From NCBI RefSeq assembly GCF_002025205.1, contig NZ_CP019947.1, forward strand, positions 2,332,001-2,396,000: a stretch of 64,000 nucleotides of DNA, written 5' to 3'. This DNA is from Pseudomonas sp. CC6-YY-74. Lineage in GTDB: Bacteria > Pseudomonadota > Gammaproteobacteria > Pseudomonadales > Pseudomonadaceae. Every line of letters starts with the position of its first letter. Within the stretch, counting starts at the first letter, position 1. Under the pieces are notes generated by a model. That model was not told the DNA's origin and searched no databases. It worked only from the letters and a program-made list of their open reading frames with translations. Below are positions 1 through 11,153 of the stretch, piece by piece. The position numbers and the translations under genes were made by a program.

Positions 1-169
1 GGCGCTTGGCCTCGACGTTCGCCGGCAACTGCATGGGTGCGGTTTGCCGAGCGATGAGGTAGTCGCTGCCGCGATCACGGAAATAGCCATCTTCACCATA
101 GATCCAGCCACAACCGCTGGCACTGGAGATGATCAGAGCAAGTGCGGAGAGTCCGCCCAGTCGCTTCAT
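1..169 (-). CDS. bamC: Outer membrane assembly lipoprotein BamC, N-terminal part (cut by window edge)
   Basis: The first 56 codons are present and the rest lies before base 1. The product starts with Lys-Arg and a hydrophobic stretch, then a lipobox ending in SASGC, so Cys20 is the likely lipidated residue. The following GWIYGEDGYFRDRGSDYL segment is typical of Pseudomonas BamC/NlpB. BamC is an inner-leaflet lipoprotein of the BAM complex that folds outer membrane beta-barrels. It lies 17 bp downstream of dapA on the same strand, the classical dapA-bamC arrangement, so the two are probably cotranscribed. Confidence 0.85.
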   Translation of the reverse strand, partial: MKRLGGLSALALIISSASGCGWIYGEDGYFRDRGSDYLIARQTAPMQLPANVEAKR

Positions 170-186
170 GCGTAGTATTTCCTCAA

Positions 187-1065
187 TTAAACCAAAACGC
201 CGGACTGGCGCAGGGCCTGACGCAGCGGTTCATGACAACGCGGGCTGAGCCAGGTCAGCGGCAAACGGATACCGTCCGGCATCATGCCCATTTCATGCAG
301 GGCAAATTTCACCGGAATCGGGCTGGACTCGATAAACAAGGCCTTGTGCAGCGGCATCAGACGATCATTGATGGCGCGCGCAGTCGCGGCATCGCCGGCC
401 ATGGCAGCGGCACACATGTCGCTCATGGCGCGTGGCGCGACGTTGGCGGTCACCGAGATGTTGCCCTTGCCGCCCATCAGCATCAGTTCGACGGCGGTGG
501 CGTCATCGCCGGAATACACCAGGAAATCCTTGCTCACCCGATCCAGGACTTCCTGGCCGCGCTGCAGGTCGCCGGTGGCTTCCTTGATACCGATGATGTT
601 GGCGATCTTCGCCAGGCGCTCGACCGTTTCCGGCAGCATGTCGCACACGGTGCGACCCGGCACGTTGTAGAGAATCTGCGGGATGGCCACCGACTCGGCG
701 ATATGCCGGAAGTGCAGGTACAGGCCTTCCTGGGTCGGCTTATTGTAATAAGGAGTGACCAGCAGGCAGGCATCGGCGCCCACATCCTTGGCGGCGCGCG
801 TCAGCTCGACCGACTCGCGCGTGGAATTGCCACCCGTGCCGGCGATCACCGGGATGCGCCCGGCAACTTGAGCGACCACACGTCGGATCACTTCGATGTG
901 TTCGGACACTTCCAACGTGGCCGACTCGCCGGTGGTACCGACCGCGACGATGGCGTTGGTGCCCTCTTGCAGGTGGAAATCCACCAGTTTGCTCAGGCTG
1001 TCCCAATCGAGACCACCTTGTGCATCCATGGGCGTGACCAGTGCCACCATACTGCCCGCAATCAT
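187..1065 (-). CDS. dapA: 4-hydroxy-tetrahydrodipicolinate synthase
   Basis: 292 aa, the normal family length. It condenses pyruvate with aspartate semialdehyde in the first committed step of the lysine/meso-diaminopimelate pathway, in the cytoplasm. Class I aldolase landmarks are visible: GTTGES at about 43-48, Tyr133 in the YNVPGRT motif, and the Schiff-base Lys161 in [10 protein letters not shown]. These positions match the E. coli enzyme exactly. It is followed closely by bamC on the same strand and diverges from gcvR across a 228-bp gap. Confidence 0.97.
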   Translation of the reverse strand: MIAGSMVALVTPMDAQGGLDWDSLSKLVDFHLQEGTNAIVAVGTTGESATLEVSEHIEVIRRVVAQVAGRIPVIAGTGGNSTRESVELTRAAKDVGADACLLVTPYYNKPTQEGLYLHFRHIAESVAIPQILYNVPGRTVCDMLPETVERLAKIANIIGIKEATGDLQRGQEVLDRVSKDFLVYSGDDATAVELMLMGGKGNISVTANVAPRAMSDMCAAAMAGDAATARAINDRLMPLHKALFIESSPIPVKFALHEMGMMPDGIRLPLTWLSPRCHEPLRQALRQSGVLV

Positions 1066-1293
1066 GCAACCACTCCTGCCGGAAAAAAGAGAGCGGTAAT
1101 GGTACTGGCGCCATCCACCTTGTACAAGCGAAGGAAAAGGCCGATCGGCAAGTGCGGCGACTGGGCGAGCAACCCGGCATTCCTTTCACTCATCCATTTA
1201 CTGGCATTCCCCTGAGCTGCGCTTTTCGCTACCCTTCCGGCTTTGCTCGGTACTCATTAGTGGGCCGAGCGTTCATCGCTCTAGGAATGCTGC

Positions 1294-1851
1294 ATGTCCA
1301 CCCCCCCAGTTCGCGAACAATTCCTCGTCATCAGCGCACTCGGCCCCAACGCCATGGAGCTGACTAATGTGCTGTGCCGCACCAGCAATGAAAACCGCTG
1401 CGCCGTCGTCAGCACCCGCCTGAGCCGACATGGCGAGTTCAGCGCCTTGGTGCTGCAGATCTCCGGCAGCTGGGACGCCCTCGCGCGCCTGGAGTCGAGC
1501 CTGCCGGCCCTGGCCAAGAAGCACGCCTTTACGGTCAACGTGACGCGCAGTGCGGCGGCGGAAAATCGCCCCCAGGCCCTGCCCTACGTGGCCTATGTCA
1601 GCTCGGCCTACCGGCCCGACATCCTCAATGAGCTGTGCCAGTTCTTCATCGACCACAACGTCGAACTGGAAAGCCTGACCTGCGATACCTACCTGGCCCC
1701 GCAGACCGGCGGCACCATGCTCAATGCGACGTTGACCGTGACGCTGCCCGCAGGCACCCAGATCAGCTGGCTGCGCGATCAGTTCCTCGATTTCTCCGAC
1801 GCCTTGAATCTGGACGCCCTGATCGAACCCTGGCGCCCACAAAACCCATAA
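1294..1851 (+). CDS. gcvR: GcvR-type ACT-domain regulator of glycine cleavage
   Basis: 185 aa. It begins REQFLVISALGPN and contains two ACT-type halves (about 8-85 and 95-175) with no DNA-binding domain, as in GcvR, which works by binding the activator GcvA and sensing glycine. The start is supported by AGGA upstream. It is divergent from dapA and 10 bp upstream of bcp, so the two plus-strand genes probably form an operon. The dapA-gcvR-bcp order is conserved in Pseudomonas. The function is inferred from family membership. Confidence 0.82.
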   Translation: MSTPPVREQFLVISALGPNAMELTNVLCRTSNENRCAVVSTRLSRHGEFSALVLQISGSWDALARLESSLPALAKKHAFTVNVTRSAAAENRPQALPYVAYVSSAYRPDILNELCQFFIDHNVELESLTCDTYLAPQTGGTMLNATLTVTLPAGTQISWLRDQFLDFSDALNLDALIEPWRPQNP

Positions 1852-1861
1852 GGAAGCTGTC

Positions 1862-2335
1862 ATGGCCGTAGCACTCGACACCCCGGTTGCCGATTTCCAG
1901 GCAGCGGCCACCAGCGGCCAGCAGGTTCAGCTGTCGGCACTGCAGGGCCAGCAGCTGGTGATCTATTTCTATCCGAAAGACAGCACCCCTGGCTGCACCA
2001 CCGAAGGCCAGGGCTTTCGCGATCACTACCCGGCCTTCCAGGCTGCCAACACCCAGGTGTTCGGCGTCTCGCGGGACAGCCTCAAGTCCCACGAGAACTT
2101 CAAGGGCAAGCAGCAGTTTCCCTTCGAGCTGCTCTCGGACAAAGATGAGGCGCTCTGCCAACTGTTCGACGTGATCAAGCTGAAGAAGCTCTACGGCAAG
2201 GAGTACCTGGGCGTCGACCGCAGCACCTTCCTGATCGACAAGCACGGCGTACTGCGCAAGGAATGGCGTGGGGTGAAAGTGCCGGGCCATGTCGAGGCCG
2301 TGCTGGCCGCGGCACAGGACCTGCACAGCGACTGA
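1862..2335 (+). CDS. bcp: Thioredoxin-dependent peroxiredoxin Bcp/PrxQ
   Basis: 157 aa. It reduces hydrogen and organic peroxides using thioredoxin. The peroxidatic Cys45 sits in the STPGCTTEGQ motif. The resolving Cys found five residues later in E. coli Bcp is a Gln here (Q50), so this looks like a one-Cys or atypical variant. An AAGGAAG ribosome site precedes the ATG. A bidirectional terminator follows and separates it from the convergent permease gene. Confidence 0.95.
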   Translation: MAVALDTPVADFQAAATSGQQVQLSALQGQQLVIYFYPKDSTPGCTTEGQGFRDHYPAFQAANTQVFGVSRDSLKSHENFKGKQQFPFELLSDKDEALCQLFDVIKLKKLYGKEYLGVDRSTFLIDKHGVLRKEWRGVKVPGHVEAVLAAAQDLHSD

Positions 2336-2347
2336 AGCCGTACCGAC

Positions 2348-2390
2348 AAAAAAGGCCGCTTGCCGGGGTACCCGCAAGCGGCCTTTTTAT
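2348..2390. terminator. Bidirectional rho-independent terminator between bcp and the PerM-like gene
   Basis: A perfect 10-bp stem (GGCCGCTTGC, 2354-2363, with GCAAGCGGCC, 2374-2383) has a T run on its right and an A run on its left. It can therefore stop transcription from both convergent genes. Confidence 0.9.
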
Positions 2391-2433
2391 TTACATCGAG
2401 CATGTATGGCCGGCTAGGCCAAGAGCCCTGTCC

Positions 2434-3501
2434 TCACTCCTCGCGCACTGCCAGCTCCTTGCGCGGCCAGGCATTGAGCACGGCCTTGAACAGGGTAGCC
2501 AACGGAATGGCGAAGAACACCCCCCAGAAGCCCCACAAGCCGCCGAACAGCAATACCGCGCAGATGATCGCCACCGGGTGCAGGTTGACCGCTTCGGAGA
2601 ACAGCAGCGGCACCAGCACGTTACCGTCCAGCGCCTGGATCACCCCATACACCACCATCAGGTAGAGAAACTGATCGCCGAAGCCCCACTGGAACATGCC
2701 AATCAGCGCCACCGGCACCGTCACCACCACCGCGCCGATGTACGGCACGACCACCGACAGCCCCACCAGCAACGCCAGCAGCGCCGCATAGTTGAGCCCC
2801 AGCGCGGCGAACGCGATGTAGGTGACCACGCCGCAAATGATGATCTCGATGAACTTGCCACGAATGTAGTTGGCGATCTGCTGGTTCATTTCCTGAGCCA
2901 CCCGGGTCATCAGGGCACGCTCGCGCGGCAGGTAACCGCGAAACCAGCCACCGATCATCTCGCGATCCTTGAGGAAGAAAAACACCAGGATCGGTACCAG
3001 CACCAGGTAGATCATGATGCCGGCCAGCATTGGCAGGCTGGACAGGGAGAACGACAGCGCCCACTGGCCGAACTTACCGGCCTCGCCGCTGATCGCCTCG
3101 GTCAACTGCAACACCTGGGCATCGCTGATCAGATTCGGGTAACGCTCCGGTAACAGCAGAAACAGCGCCTGCCACTCACCGAGCATGCGTGGCAACTCGT
3201 TGAACAGGGTGCTCAACTGGCGCCAGATCAGCGGCATCAATACCAGCAGGAACAACACCAGCGAACTCATGAACAACAGGAACACCAGCGCCACTGCCAT
3301 GATCTGCGGCAGGCGCAAGCGCTCCAGGGCATTGACCAGCCCTTGCATCAGAAACGCCAGCACCAGCCCGGTCAATACCGGCGCCAGCATGCCACCGAGG
3401 GTCAGCACGACGGCGAAACCGAGCACCAACAATACCCCCAGCACCACCGCCTGCTCGTCGGAAAAATAGCGGTGCATCCAGTTGCGTAACACCTTAATCA
3501 T
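2434..3501 (-). CDS. AI-2E/PerM family membrane transporter
   Basis: 355 aa. A hydrophobic N-terminal region with several membrane segments (about 18-85) is followed by a middle soluble part and a C-terminal membrane bundle with conserved stretches (VVPYIGAVVVTVPVAL; ALDGNVLVPLLFSE) typical of the AI-2E exporter/PerM family (PF01594). The substrate cannot be told from sequence. I chose the third-codon ATG at 3501 because the upstream AAGGA leaves no spacing before the first ATG but 6 nt before this one. It follows the TusA-like gene by 40 bp on the same strand, so cotranscription is likely. Confidence 0.85.
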   Translation of the reverse strand: MIKVLRNWMHRYFSDEQAVVLGVLLVLGFAVVLTLGGMLAPVLTGLVLAFLMQGLVNALERLRLPQIMAVALVFLLFMSSLVLFLLVLMPLIWRQLSTLFNELPRMLGEWQALFLLLPERYPNLISDAQVLQLTEAISGEAGKFGQWALSFSLSSLPMLAGIMIYLVLVPILVFFFLKDREMIGGWFRGYLPRERALMTRVAQEMNQQIANYIRGKFIEIIICGVVTYIAFAALGLNYAALLALLVGLSVVVPYIGAVVVTVPVALIGMFQWGFGDQFLYLMVVYGVIQALDGNVLVPLLFSEAVNLHPVAIICAVLLFGGLWGFWGVFFAIPLATLFKAVLNAWPRKELAVREE

Positions 3502-3541
3502 CAACATTCCTTAGATCGAAACAGCCCACGCAGAACGCGTG

Positions 3542-3793
3542 TCAGGCTTTACGCAACCAATAGCGATACACACCGGCCTCTTCCTCTTCACGCAGCAGGC
3601 TGTGGCCTGCGAGCCTGGCAAAGGCACGAAAATCCCGTTGCGAGCCGGCATCCGTGGCAATGACCTTGAGCACCGCGCCGCTTGCCAGGCGATTCAGCTC
3701 CAGCTTGGCCTTGAGCAACGGCAGCGGGCAATTCAAGCCACTGGCATCCAACTCGGCGTCGCAGGCACCGCCCCATTTTTGTCCATCGTTCAT
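3542..3793 (-). CDS. TusA/SirA family sulfur carrier protein
   Basis: 83 aa. The CPxP signature is at Cys22 (SGLNCPLPLLK), the persulfide-carrying site of TusA-family proteins. These shuttle sulfur for tRNA thiolation or molybdenum cofactor work, and the exact pathway is not decidable here. The start at 3793 has a strong AGGAGG ribosome site; a longer open frame upstream lacks one. It is transcribed toward the PerM-like gene and divergently from bepA. Confidence 0.88.
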   Translation of the reverse strand: MNDGQKWGGACDAELDASGLNCPLPLLKAKLELNRLASGAVLKVIATDAGSQRDFRAFARLAGHSLLREEEEAGVYRYWLRKA

Positions 3794-3899
3794 TCGAGCC
3801 CTCCTAAACAGCGCCAAGGATACCCAAGACCGTGCAACCCTGGCCAGGTGAGCGCTTGCCCGGCTACAGTAACGACTTTGTTCGCCAAGAGCTCTGTGC

Positions 3900-5333
3900 A
3901 TGAATCTTCTGCGCCCCATCCTGTTGACGCTCGCCTGCCTGACCGCCCAGCCTGGCCTGGCCAGCGATCTGCCGTCACTCGGCGACGCCAGCTCCGCGAT
4001 TGTCTCGCCACAGCAAGAACATCAACTTGGCCGCGCCTGGCTGAGCCTGTTGCGCGGCCAGGTCCGTCAACTGTCGGACCCTCAGCTCAAGGATTTCGTC
4101 GAGAGCAGTGTCTATCGCCTGGGAGAAACCAGCGAGCTGAAGGATCGGCGTCTGGAATTCGTCCTGCTCGACAGCCCGCAAATCAACGCCTTCGCCGCGC
4201 CAGGCGGGATCATCGGGGTCAACGGCGGCCTGTTCCTGTATGCCCAGACCGAAGCCGAATACGCCTCGGTAATGACCCACGAACTCGCCCACCTGTCGCA
4301 ACGCCACTTTGCCCGCGGCCTGGAAGCGCAGCAGCGCATGCAACTGCCGCTGATGGCGGCAATGCTCGCGGGTATCGTTGCCGCGGCGGCGGGGGCAGGC
4401 GATGTCGGCATAGCGGCCATCGCCTCGACTCAGGCGGCAGCGATTCAGGAGCAGCGGCGCTTCTCCCGGCAGAACGAGCAGGAAGCCGACCGCATCGGCC
4501 TGGTCAATCTGGAGAAAGCCGGGTATGACCCCCGCGCCATGCCGAGCATGTTCGAACGCCTGATGCGCCAATATCGCTACGACCGCAAACCACCGGAATT
4601 CCTCCTGACCCACCCGGTATCCGAATCGCGCATCGCCGACACCCGCAACCGCGCCGCACAAACCAAGGCCGGCGGTGTGACCGACAGCGCGCGCTACCAG
4701 TTGATGCGCGCCCGCGTGCAACTGATCTACGAAGATACGCCGGGACTGGCGGCCAAGCGTTTTCGCGCCCTGCTCGATGAAACCCCAAAACTGGAGGCCG
4801 CACGCTACGGCCTGGCCTTGGCGCAGATCAAGAGCGGCCAGCACCAGAAGGCCCGCGAGAGCCTGCAACTCTTGCTGCAGTCAGCGCCCGATAATATCCC
4901 CTACAACCTGGCCCAGATCGAACTGGACAGCGCCTCCGGCCACCTGCCAGAAGCACAGAGCCGCATCGAGCGGCTCATGAGTAACTACCCGAACAATTAC
5001 CCGTTGCAGCAGGCGCGGATCGACGTGCTGATGAAACAGGCGCGTCCCCAGGATGCCGAGCGCGCCCTCGATGACCTGCTGAAAAGCCGCGCAAAAGACC
5101 CGGACGTCTGGTACCAGGTCGCCGAAGCGCGCGGCCTCAGCGGCAACACCATCGGCCTGCACCAGGCGCGCGCGGAGTACTTCGCCCTGGTCGGCGACTA
5201 CGATGAGGCGATCGAACAACTCGACTTCGCCAAACGCCGTGCGACCAACAACTTCCCGCTCGCCTCACGCATCGACGCGCGGCAACGCGAACTGCTGGAA
5301 GACCAGCGCATCATCGAACAGATGCTGCGCTAG
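3900..5333 (+). CDS. bepA: Periplasmic M48 metalloprotease/chaperone BepA
   Basis: 477 aa. A signal peptide (about 1-22, ending in GLAS) is followed by an M48 zinc protease domain with HELAH at 127-131 and NEQEAD at 192-197, then a C-terminal half rich in TPR helices (about 290-460). BepA degrades misassembled outer membrane proteins such as LptD and assists their assembly. The length and two-part architecture match the family. It is monocistronic here and divergent from the TusA-like gene. Confidence 0.92.
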   Translation: MNLLRPILLTLACLTAQPGLASDLPSLGDASSAIVSPQQEHQLGRAWLSLLRGQVRQLSDPQLKDFVESSVYRLGETSELKDRRLEFVLLDSPQINAFAAPGGIIGVNGGLFLYAQTEAEYASVMTHELAHLSQRHFARGLEAQQRMQLPLMAAMLAGIVAAAAGAGDVGIAAIASTQAAAIQEQRRFSRQNEQEADRIGLVNLEKAGYDPRAMPSMFERLMRQYRYDRKPPEFLLTHPVSESRIADTRNRAAQTKAGGVTDSARYQLMRARVQLIYEDTPGLAAKRFRALLDETPKLEAARYGLALAQIKSGQHQKARESLQLLLQSAPDNIPYNLAQIELDSASGHLPEAQSRIERLMSNYPNNYPLQQARIDVLMKQARPQDAERALDDLLKSRAKDPDVWYQVAEARGLSGNTIGLHQARAEYFALVGDYDEAIEQLDFAKRRATNNFPLASRIDARQRELLEDQRIIEQMLR

Positions 5334-5374
5334 GCCGACGGGAACAATTGCGTGGCTGGGGCCGGCTGCGCAGA

Positions 5375-5407
5375 TGACCGCCCAGCGGGACGATTGATGG
5401 GCGGTCA
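5375..5407. terminator. Hairpin downstream of bepA
   Basis: A perfect 10-bp inverted repeat (TGACCGCCCA with TGGGCGGTCA, 13-nt loop) lies 42 bp after the bepA stop. There is no T run, so it may be a structured 3' end rather than a classical terminator. The same TGACCGCCCAG string recurs at 6781 beside repeat A2. Confidence 0.5.
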
Positions 5408-5540
5408 CCCCTCCTGAGGGTCTTGGCTGTAGACAAGTCCGCCCTGGATTTCTATAGAGCCAGCTGGTGACCCACATGGATGGGGAGACAGTAAAAAGGG
5501 CGGGCGCATTTTCGAGAATGGCAGCGGCCTGGCGAACCGG

Positions 5541-5661
5541 CTCAGAAGTTGTGAAAATATCGAGCGTAGTAGCGAGACCCTCTCCAGGCATTCGCGGCGC
5601 AACACCGCTGCGGGCGCGTGGAGGCGACCGCAGTAGACGAGCGTATCTTCACAACCTCTCA
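5541..5661. repeat. Palindromic repeat family A, copy A1, abutting the ltaE stop codon
   Basis: About 120 bp with imperfect terminal inverted repeats: left AGAAGTTGTGAAAATAT, right (reverse strand) TGAGAGGTTGTGAAGATA. The interior shares blocks such as GCGCAACACCGC(A/T)GCGGGCG and GGAGGCG(A/G)CCGCAGTA with copy A3. The TGA stop codon of ltaE (5659-5661) is the first three bases of the right terminus. The rest of the 325-bp gap between bepA and ltaE holds only the hairpin at 5375. Confidence 0.75.
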
Positions 5662-6663
5662 GGCTCGGGCGAAGGCAGAAAACGCCTCGAGCACCCGGTC
5701 GATATCCTCGGCACTGACATCCAGATGCGTGACCATGCGCAGACGCGGCGCGGCCGTCAGCCTGATCCCGCGCTCGGCGCAGAAGGCCTTGAGGGCGCCG
5801 GCCTGCTCGCCGACCTGGGCATAGACCATGTTGGTCTGCACTGGCTCGACCACGTAGCCCAACCCGCGCAGCCCGTCTGCCAGGCGTTCGGCATTGGCGT
5901 GATCCTCGGCCAGACGCGCCACCTGATGCTCCAGGGCATAGAGTCCGGCCGCAGCCAGCAGGCCGGACTGGCGCATGCCGCCGCCGACCATCTTGCGCCA
6001 ACGCCGCGCCTTGCCGATCAGCGCAGCGCTGCCACACAGCACCGACCCCACTGGCGCGCCCAAACCCTTGGACAAACAGACCGAGACCGAATCGAAGTGC
6101 CGGGTGATTTCCCTGGCCGGTACGCCCTGCTTGACCGCCGCGTTGTACAGCCGCGCGCCATCCAGGTGCAGGGCCAGGCCACGCCTGCGGGTCAACTCGC
6201 GGGCAGCGGCCAGATAAGTCAACGGCAGGACCTTGCCCTGCATGGTGTTTTCCAGCGCCAGCAGGCGGCTGCGGGCAAAGTGGAAGTCGTCCTGCTTGAT
6301 TGCCGCCTCGACCTTGCCCAGGTCCAGCGAGCCATCGGCTTCGCCCTCGATCGGTTGCGGCTGGATCGAGCCGAGCACCGCGGCGCCGCCACCTTCATAT
6401 TTATAGGTGTGCGCCTGTTGGCCGACGATGTACTCGTCGCCACGTTCACAGTGGGCCATCAGGCCGAGCAGATTGCTCATGGTGCCGGACGGCACGAACA
6501 GCGCGCTGGCAAAACCCAGCTCGGCCGCCAGGTACTGCTCCAGGCGGTTGACCGAGGGATCCTCGCCGTAGACGTCATCGCCCAGTTCGGCGGCCAGCAT
6601 GGCCGCGCGCATGCCCGGGGTTGGCTGGGTGACAGTGTCGCTGCGCAGGTCGATGACGGTCAT
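5659..6663 (-). CDS. ltaE: Low-specificity L-threonine aldolase
   Basis: 334 aa. This PLP enzyme cleaves L-threonine and L-allo-threonine to glycine and acetaldehyde. The N-terminus [14 protein letters not shown] and the PLP-lysine motif [14 protein letters not shown] are characteristic of the family. AAGGAAAA supports the start. The TGA stop lies on the terminus of repeat A1. The gene stands alone, 194 bp downstream of astE's end on the same strand, with repeat A2 between them. Confidence 0.93.
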   Translation of the reverse strand: MTVIDLRSDTVTQPTPGMRAAMLAAELGDDVYGEDPSVNRLEQYLAAELGFASALFVPSGTMSNLLGLMAHCERGDEYIVGQQAHTYKYEGGGAAVLGSIQPQPIEGEADGSLDLGKVEAAIKQDDFHFARSRLLALENTMQGKVLPLTYLAAARELTRRRGLALHLDGARLYNAAVKQGVPAREITRHFDSVSVCLSKGLGAPVGSVLCGSAALIGKARRWRKMVGGGMRQSGLLAAAGLYALEHQVARLAEDHANAERLADGLRGLGYVVEPVQTNMVYAQVGEQAGALKAFCAERGIRLTAAPRLRMVTHLDVSAEDIDRVLEAFSAFARA

Positions 6664-6788
6664 GGGCGGTTTTCCTTAACGTGACGAAAACCCCGATGCT
6701 AAGGCGCCGGCAACGAGCACACAAGGTACAGTTCCGTGGGTACAGTCGCAGACCTTGCATGGGAACATAGGATCTACAAATGACCGCC

Positions 6789-6860
6789 CAGAGGTCGTGA
6801 AAATAGCGCAACGCCCTAGCGGGCGTTTGCAGGCGGTCGCAGTTTTTCCACAGCCTCTCA
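6789..6860. repeat. Palindromic repeat family A, copy A2, abutting the astE stop codon
   Basis: The shortest copy, about 72 bp. The left end is CAGAGGTCGTGAAAATA; the right end read on the minus strand is TGAGAGGCTGTGGAAAAA. The interior (GCGCAACGCC..AGCGGGCGTTTG.AGGCGGTCGCAGT) matches A1 and A3. The astE TGA (6858-6860) forms the terminal bases, as for ltaE and A1. Confidence 0.7.
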
Positions 6861-7873
6861 GGCCAGTTGCACGTCTTCGGCGGGGACAATGAGGATGGCG
6901 GCGCGCAGGCCGTTTTTCACCCTGGGATTGGGGAAGATGATCCGTGCTCCCGGCTCTTCCACAACCCAGCGGGTGCCGGCCAGATCCTCGGCAAGCAGGT
7001 AGCCGACCGGCAGTCTGCTGAAGTTTTCCACATCCGCTGGCAGGTGCAGCTTGAAGGTGTCGCTGTGCTTGATGATTTCCCGCGCCACGGCGAACAGTTG
7101 CAGCCCGTCCAGTTCGGCGCCTGGCTGCTCCGGTTCTGGTTCGCAGCCGGCGATGATGTGCTGCAGACGTTCTTCGAGCCGACCCAGATTGACCTCCTGG
7201 TTCTGGCCAAAGGCACGCGCCTTGCCCAGCTCCAGGGTGAACGATTCTGCGCCCAGCTGCGTGTAGGTGTAGGCACTGAAGGTGATCGAGCTTTTGCTGT
7301 GCAGCAGCACCGCCTCAATCCCGCGGCATTCAGCCGAGCCAACTCGCGCAAGCTGCGCGGTCGCCCCTCCTGCCAGGGATAGAGGGCGAACTGCTCGATT
7401 TCGGACGCCCGGATCGCGGTATGCAGGTCGTAGTGCAGGCGCGTGCGCTCGGGCTTGCTGAAGAAAGTGGCAGCCAGGTGTTCCAGATCAGAGGCACGCA
7501 TGGCCTCGGCCCCGGCATGCTGCTCGTGCTGGCCGTTGAACAGGCGGTTGATGTCCTGCTCGATATAGCGCTCGCCACGGCGGATCGCCGGCGGATTGCC
7601 GAACAGGAAGAGGATCCGCGCGCGCGGCTTCAACTCACCACGGGCAATGCCGTGCAACAGGCGGTCGAGCAACTCGATGGGGGCGGTTTCGTTGCCGTGG
7701 ATGCCCGCCGAGAGCAGCAGATCCAGGCCATTGTCGCGGGCCACTGGCGGCGTCACTTCCAGCGCGCCTTCGGCCAGCCAGCGCAAGCGCGTGCCCTCGG
7801 GCGTCAGCTGGATCTTCGCTGCCGGTTCGTGGCCGGCCAGGGTCAATTCAAGCAGTTTGCCGAGGGCAAGCAT
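6858..7873 (-). pseudogene. astE: Succinylglutamate desuccinylase with an apparent single-base deletion
   Basis: This is the last step of the arginine succinyltransferase pathway (succinylglutamate to glutamate plus succinate), a zinc hydrolase. The first frame runs from ATG 7873 (GAGGT ribosome site) through the metal-binding GIHGNETAP and DLHTAIR motifs up to RLNAAG near 7320. The homologous continuation ([30 protein letters not shown]) is in the next frame. Restoring one base in the GCGGG-ATT stretch near 7318 gives a full 338-aa product of normal length. Nothing else in the gene is damaged. Either the reference has a sequencing error in a G run or the gene is recently broken. Confidence 0.85.
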
Positions 7874-7883
7874 AGGAGTTACC

Positions 7884-8168
7884 TCAATCGTGATTGCAGT
7901 CAGGGCCATGCACGTGCTCGTCGTCGCCGGGCTCGGCCGCTTCCATCTCCAGTTCCAGGCTGACCAGATTGGTGGCCAGCGGGCGCAGCAGCAGATTGGC
8001 GTACTCGCTGTCGCCCTCCGCCACGTCCACGCCGATCATCAACTGGCCGTTACCCACCTGCTGAAACCAGACTTCCTTGCCCTGCCACATCACCGCAAAG
8101 CGGGTGCAGGTCGTTTCCAGTTGGGTGCCATCTTCATCTTCGAGGATCAGTTGCAGGACATCGGACAT
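7884..8168 (-). CDS. Conserved hypothetical protein of the aru/ast operon
   Basis: 94 aa, acidic, ending in a metal-binding-like tail ([13 protein letters not shown]). There are no membrane segments and no recognised domain. A small unnamed gene occupies the same place between astB and astE in P. aeruginosa, which supports it being real and part of the operon. It lies 10 bp before the astE start. The function is unknown; the His/Cys-rich tail next to a zinc hydrolase may hint at metal handling, but that is inference. Confidence 0.8.
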   Translation of the reverse strand: MSDVLQLILEDEDGTQLETTCTRFAVMWQGKEVWFQQVGNGQLMIGVDVAEGDSEYANLLLRPLATNLVSLELEMEAAEPGDDEHVHGPDCNHD

Positions 8169-8247
8169 TATTCAAAGCTCCACGCTATAAGCCACAAGCA
8201 GCAAGTTTAGAACGCCAAGCGTGCGCTTGAGGCTGGGGCTTGCCTGC

Positions 8248-9593
8248 TCAGTTCAATTGAAACGGATAAACCGCACCCAGTTTAAGGATCTGGGTCAATT
8301 CATCCAATGCCGTGCGGCATTCAATCAACAATTGCGGGTCGGCCAATTCGCTCTCGCGGAGGCTATCGCGGTAGTGCTTGTCGACCCAGACGTTGAGGGT
8401 GTCATACAGCTGCGGGGTCATGATCACCCCCGGATTCACCGCCTCCAGCTCATTGTCCTTGAGCGCCACGCGCAGACGCAGGCAGGCCGGGCCGCCACCG
8501 TTCTGCATGCTTTGCTTGAGATCGAACACCTTGACCTCGCGAATCGGCCCGCTGCCGCTGGTGAGCTGCTGCAGGTAATTCCACACGTTGTCGTTGTTGC
8601 GGCACTCCTCCGGCACGATCAACAACATGCCGCCAGCGGCGCGTGACAACAACTGGCTGTTGAACAGGTAGGACTTCACCGCGTCCTCGACCGTGACCGC
8701 ATCGCGCGGCACGCACACCGCTTGCAGGTTGCCGCCACGACGGCCGAGCTTCTCGCCCAGCTCGGCCAGCACCTTGTCGGTATCGAGGAAGGCGTCCTGG
8801 TGATAGAACAGCACTTCGCCGTTGCCCACCGCGATCACGTCGTTGTGGAAGACGCCCTGATCGATCACCGCCGGGTTCTGCTGAGCATAGACCACCCCGG
8901 CCTCGCTCAACCCATGCAGGCGCACCACGGCCTGCGAGGCTTCCAGGGTCTGCCGCGCCGGGTAGCGTTGCGGCGCCGGGTAGCGGCTGTCGAAGGCGCT
9001 GCGCCCGAACACGAAGAACTCCACCCCGGCCTCGCCGTAACCGTTACAGAAGCGCGTGTGGTTGGCCGCGCCCTCGTCACCGAACTGGGTGACCGCCGGC
9101 AGCGCCGGGTGATGGGCGAAATGCTGTTGGTTGGCGAACATGGCGCCAAGCACGCGGCTGGTAGTCGGGTGCTCGATGCTGCGGTGAAATTTGCAGTTGA
9201 GGTTGGCGGCGGTGAAGTGCACCCGGCCATCGGCCGTATCGGCACTGGGGCTGACGGTGCAGGCGTTGGCCGTCCACATGCTCGAGGCCGAGCAGCTTGC
9301 AACCAATAAAGGCATGGCCTCTTTCGCCGCCCGCTCGATCACCTGGGTATCGCTGCCGGTAAAGCCGAGGCGGCGCAGCACCGCGACATCCGGACGTTCC
9401 TGCGGAGCCAGCACGCCCTGCTTGAAGCCCATCTCCATCAGCGCCTTCATTTTCGCCAGCCCTTGCTTGGCGGCCTCTTTCGGGCTGGAGGCGACCTGAC
9501 TGTTGCTCTGCGAAGCGACGTTGCCGTAGGACAGGCCGCCGTAGTTGTGGGTCGGGCCGACCAAACCGTCGAAGTTCATTTCATGCGCGGACA

Positions 9594-9594
<1 letters not shown>
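8248..9594 (-). CDS. astB: N-succinylarginine dihydrolase
   Basis: 448 aa. It hydrolyses N2-succinylarginine to N2-succinylornithine, CO2 and two ammonia, the second step of the pathway. The N-terminus [20 protein letters not shown] and the C-terminal catalytic-cysteine region [14 protein letters not shown] are diagnostic. The start overlaps the astD stop as TAATG, indicating translational coupling. Confidence 0.97.
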
Positions 9595-11063
<1,469 letters not shown>

Positions 11064-11153
11064 TTATCACTCCCAGCAATTTCATCACCCGGCGTTGCGC
11101 CGGGTGCGCTATTCGATCGAACGGCCCGGATCACCTCCAGGCGGCTCGGGTAT

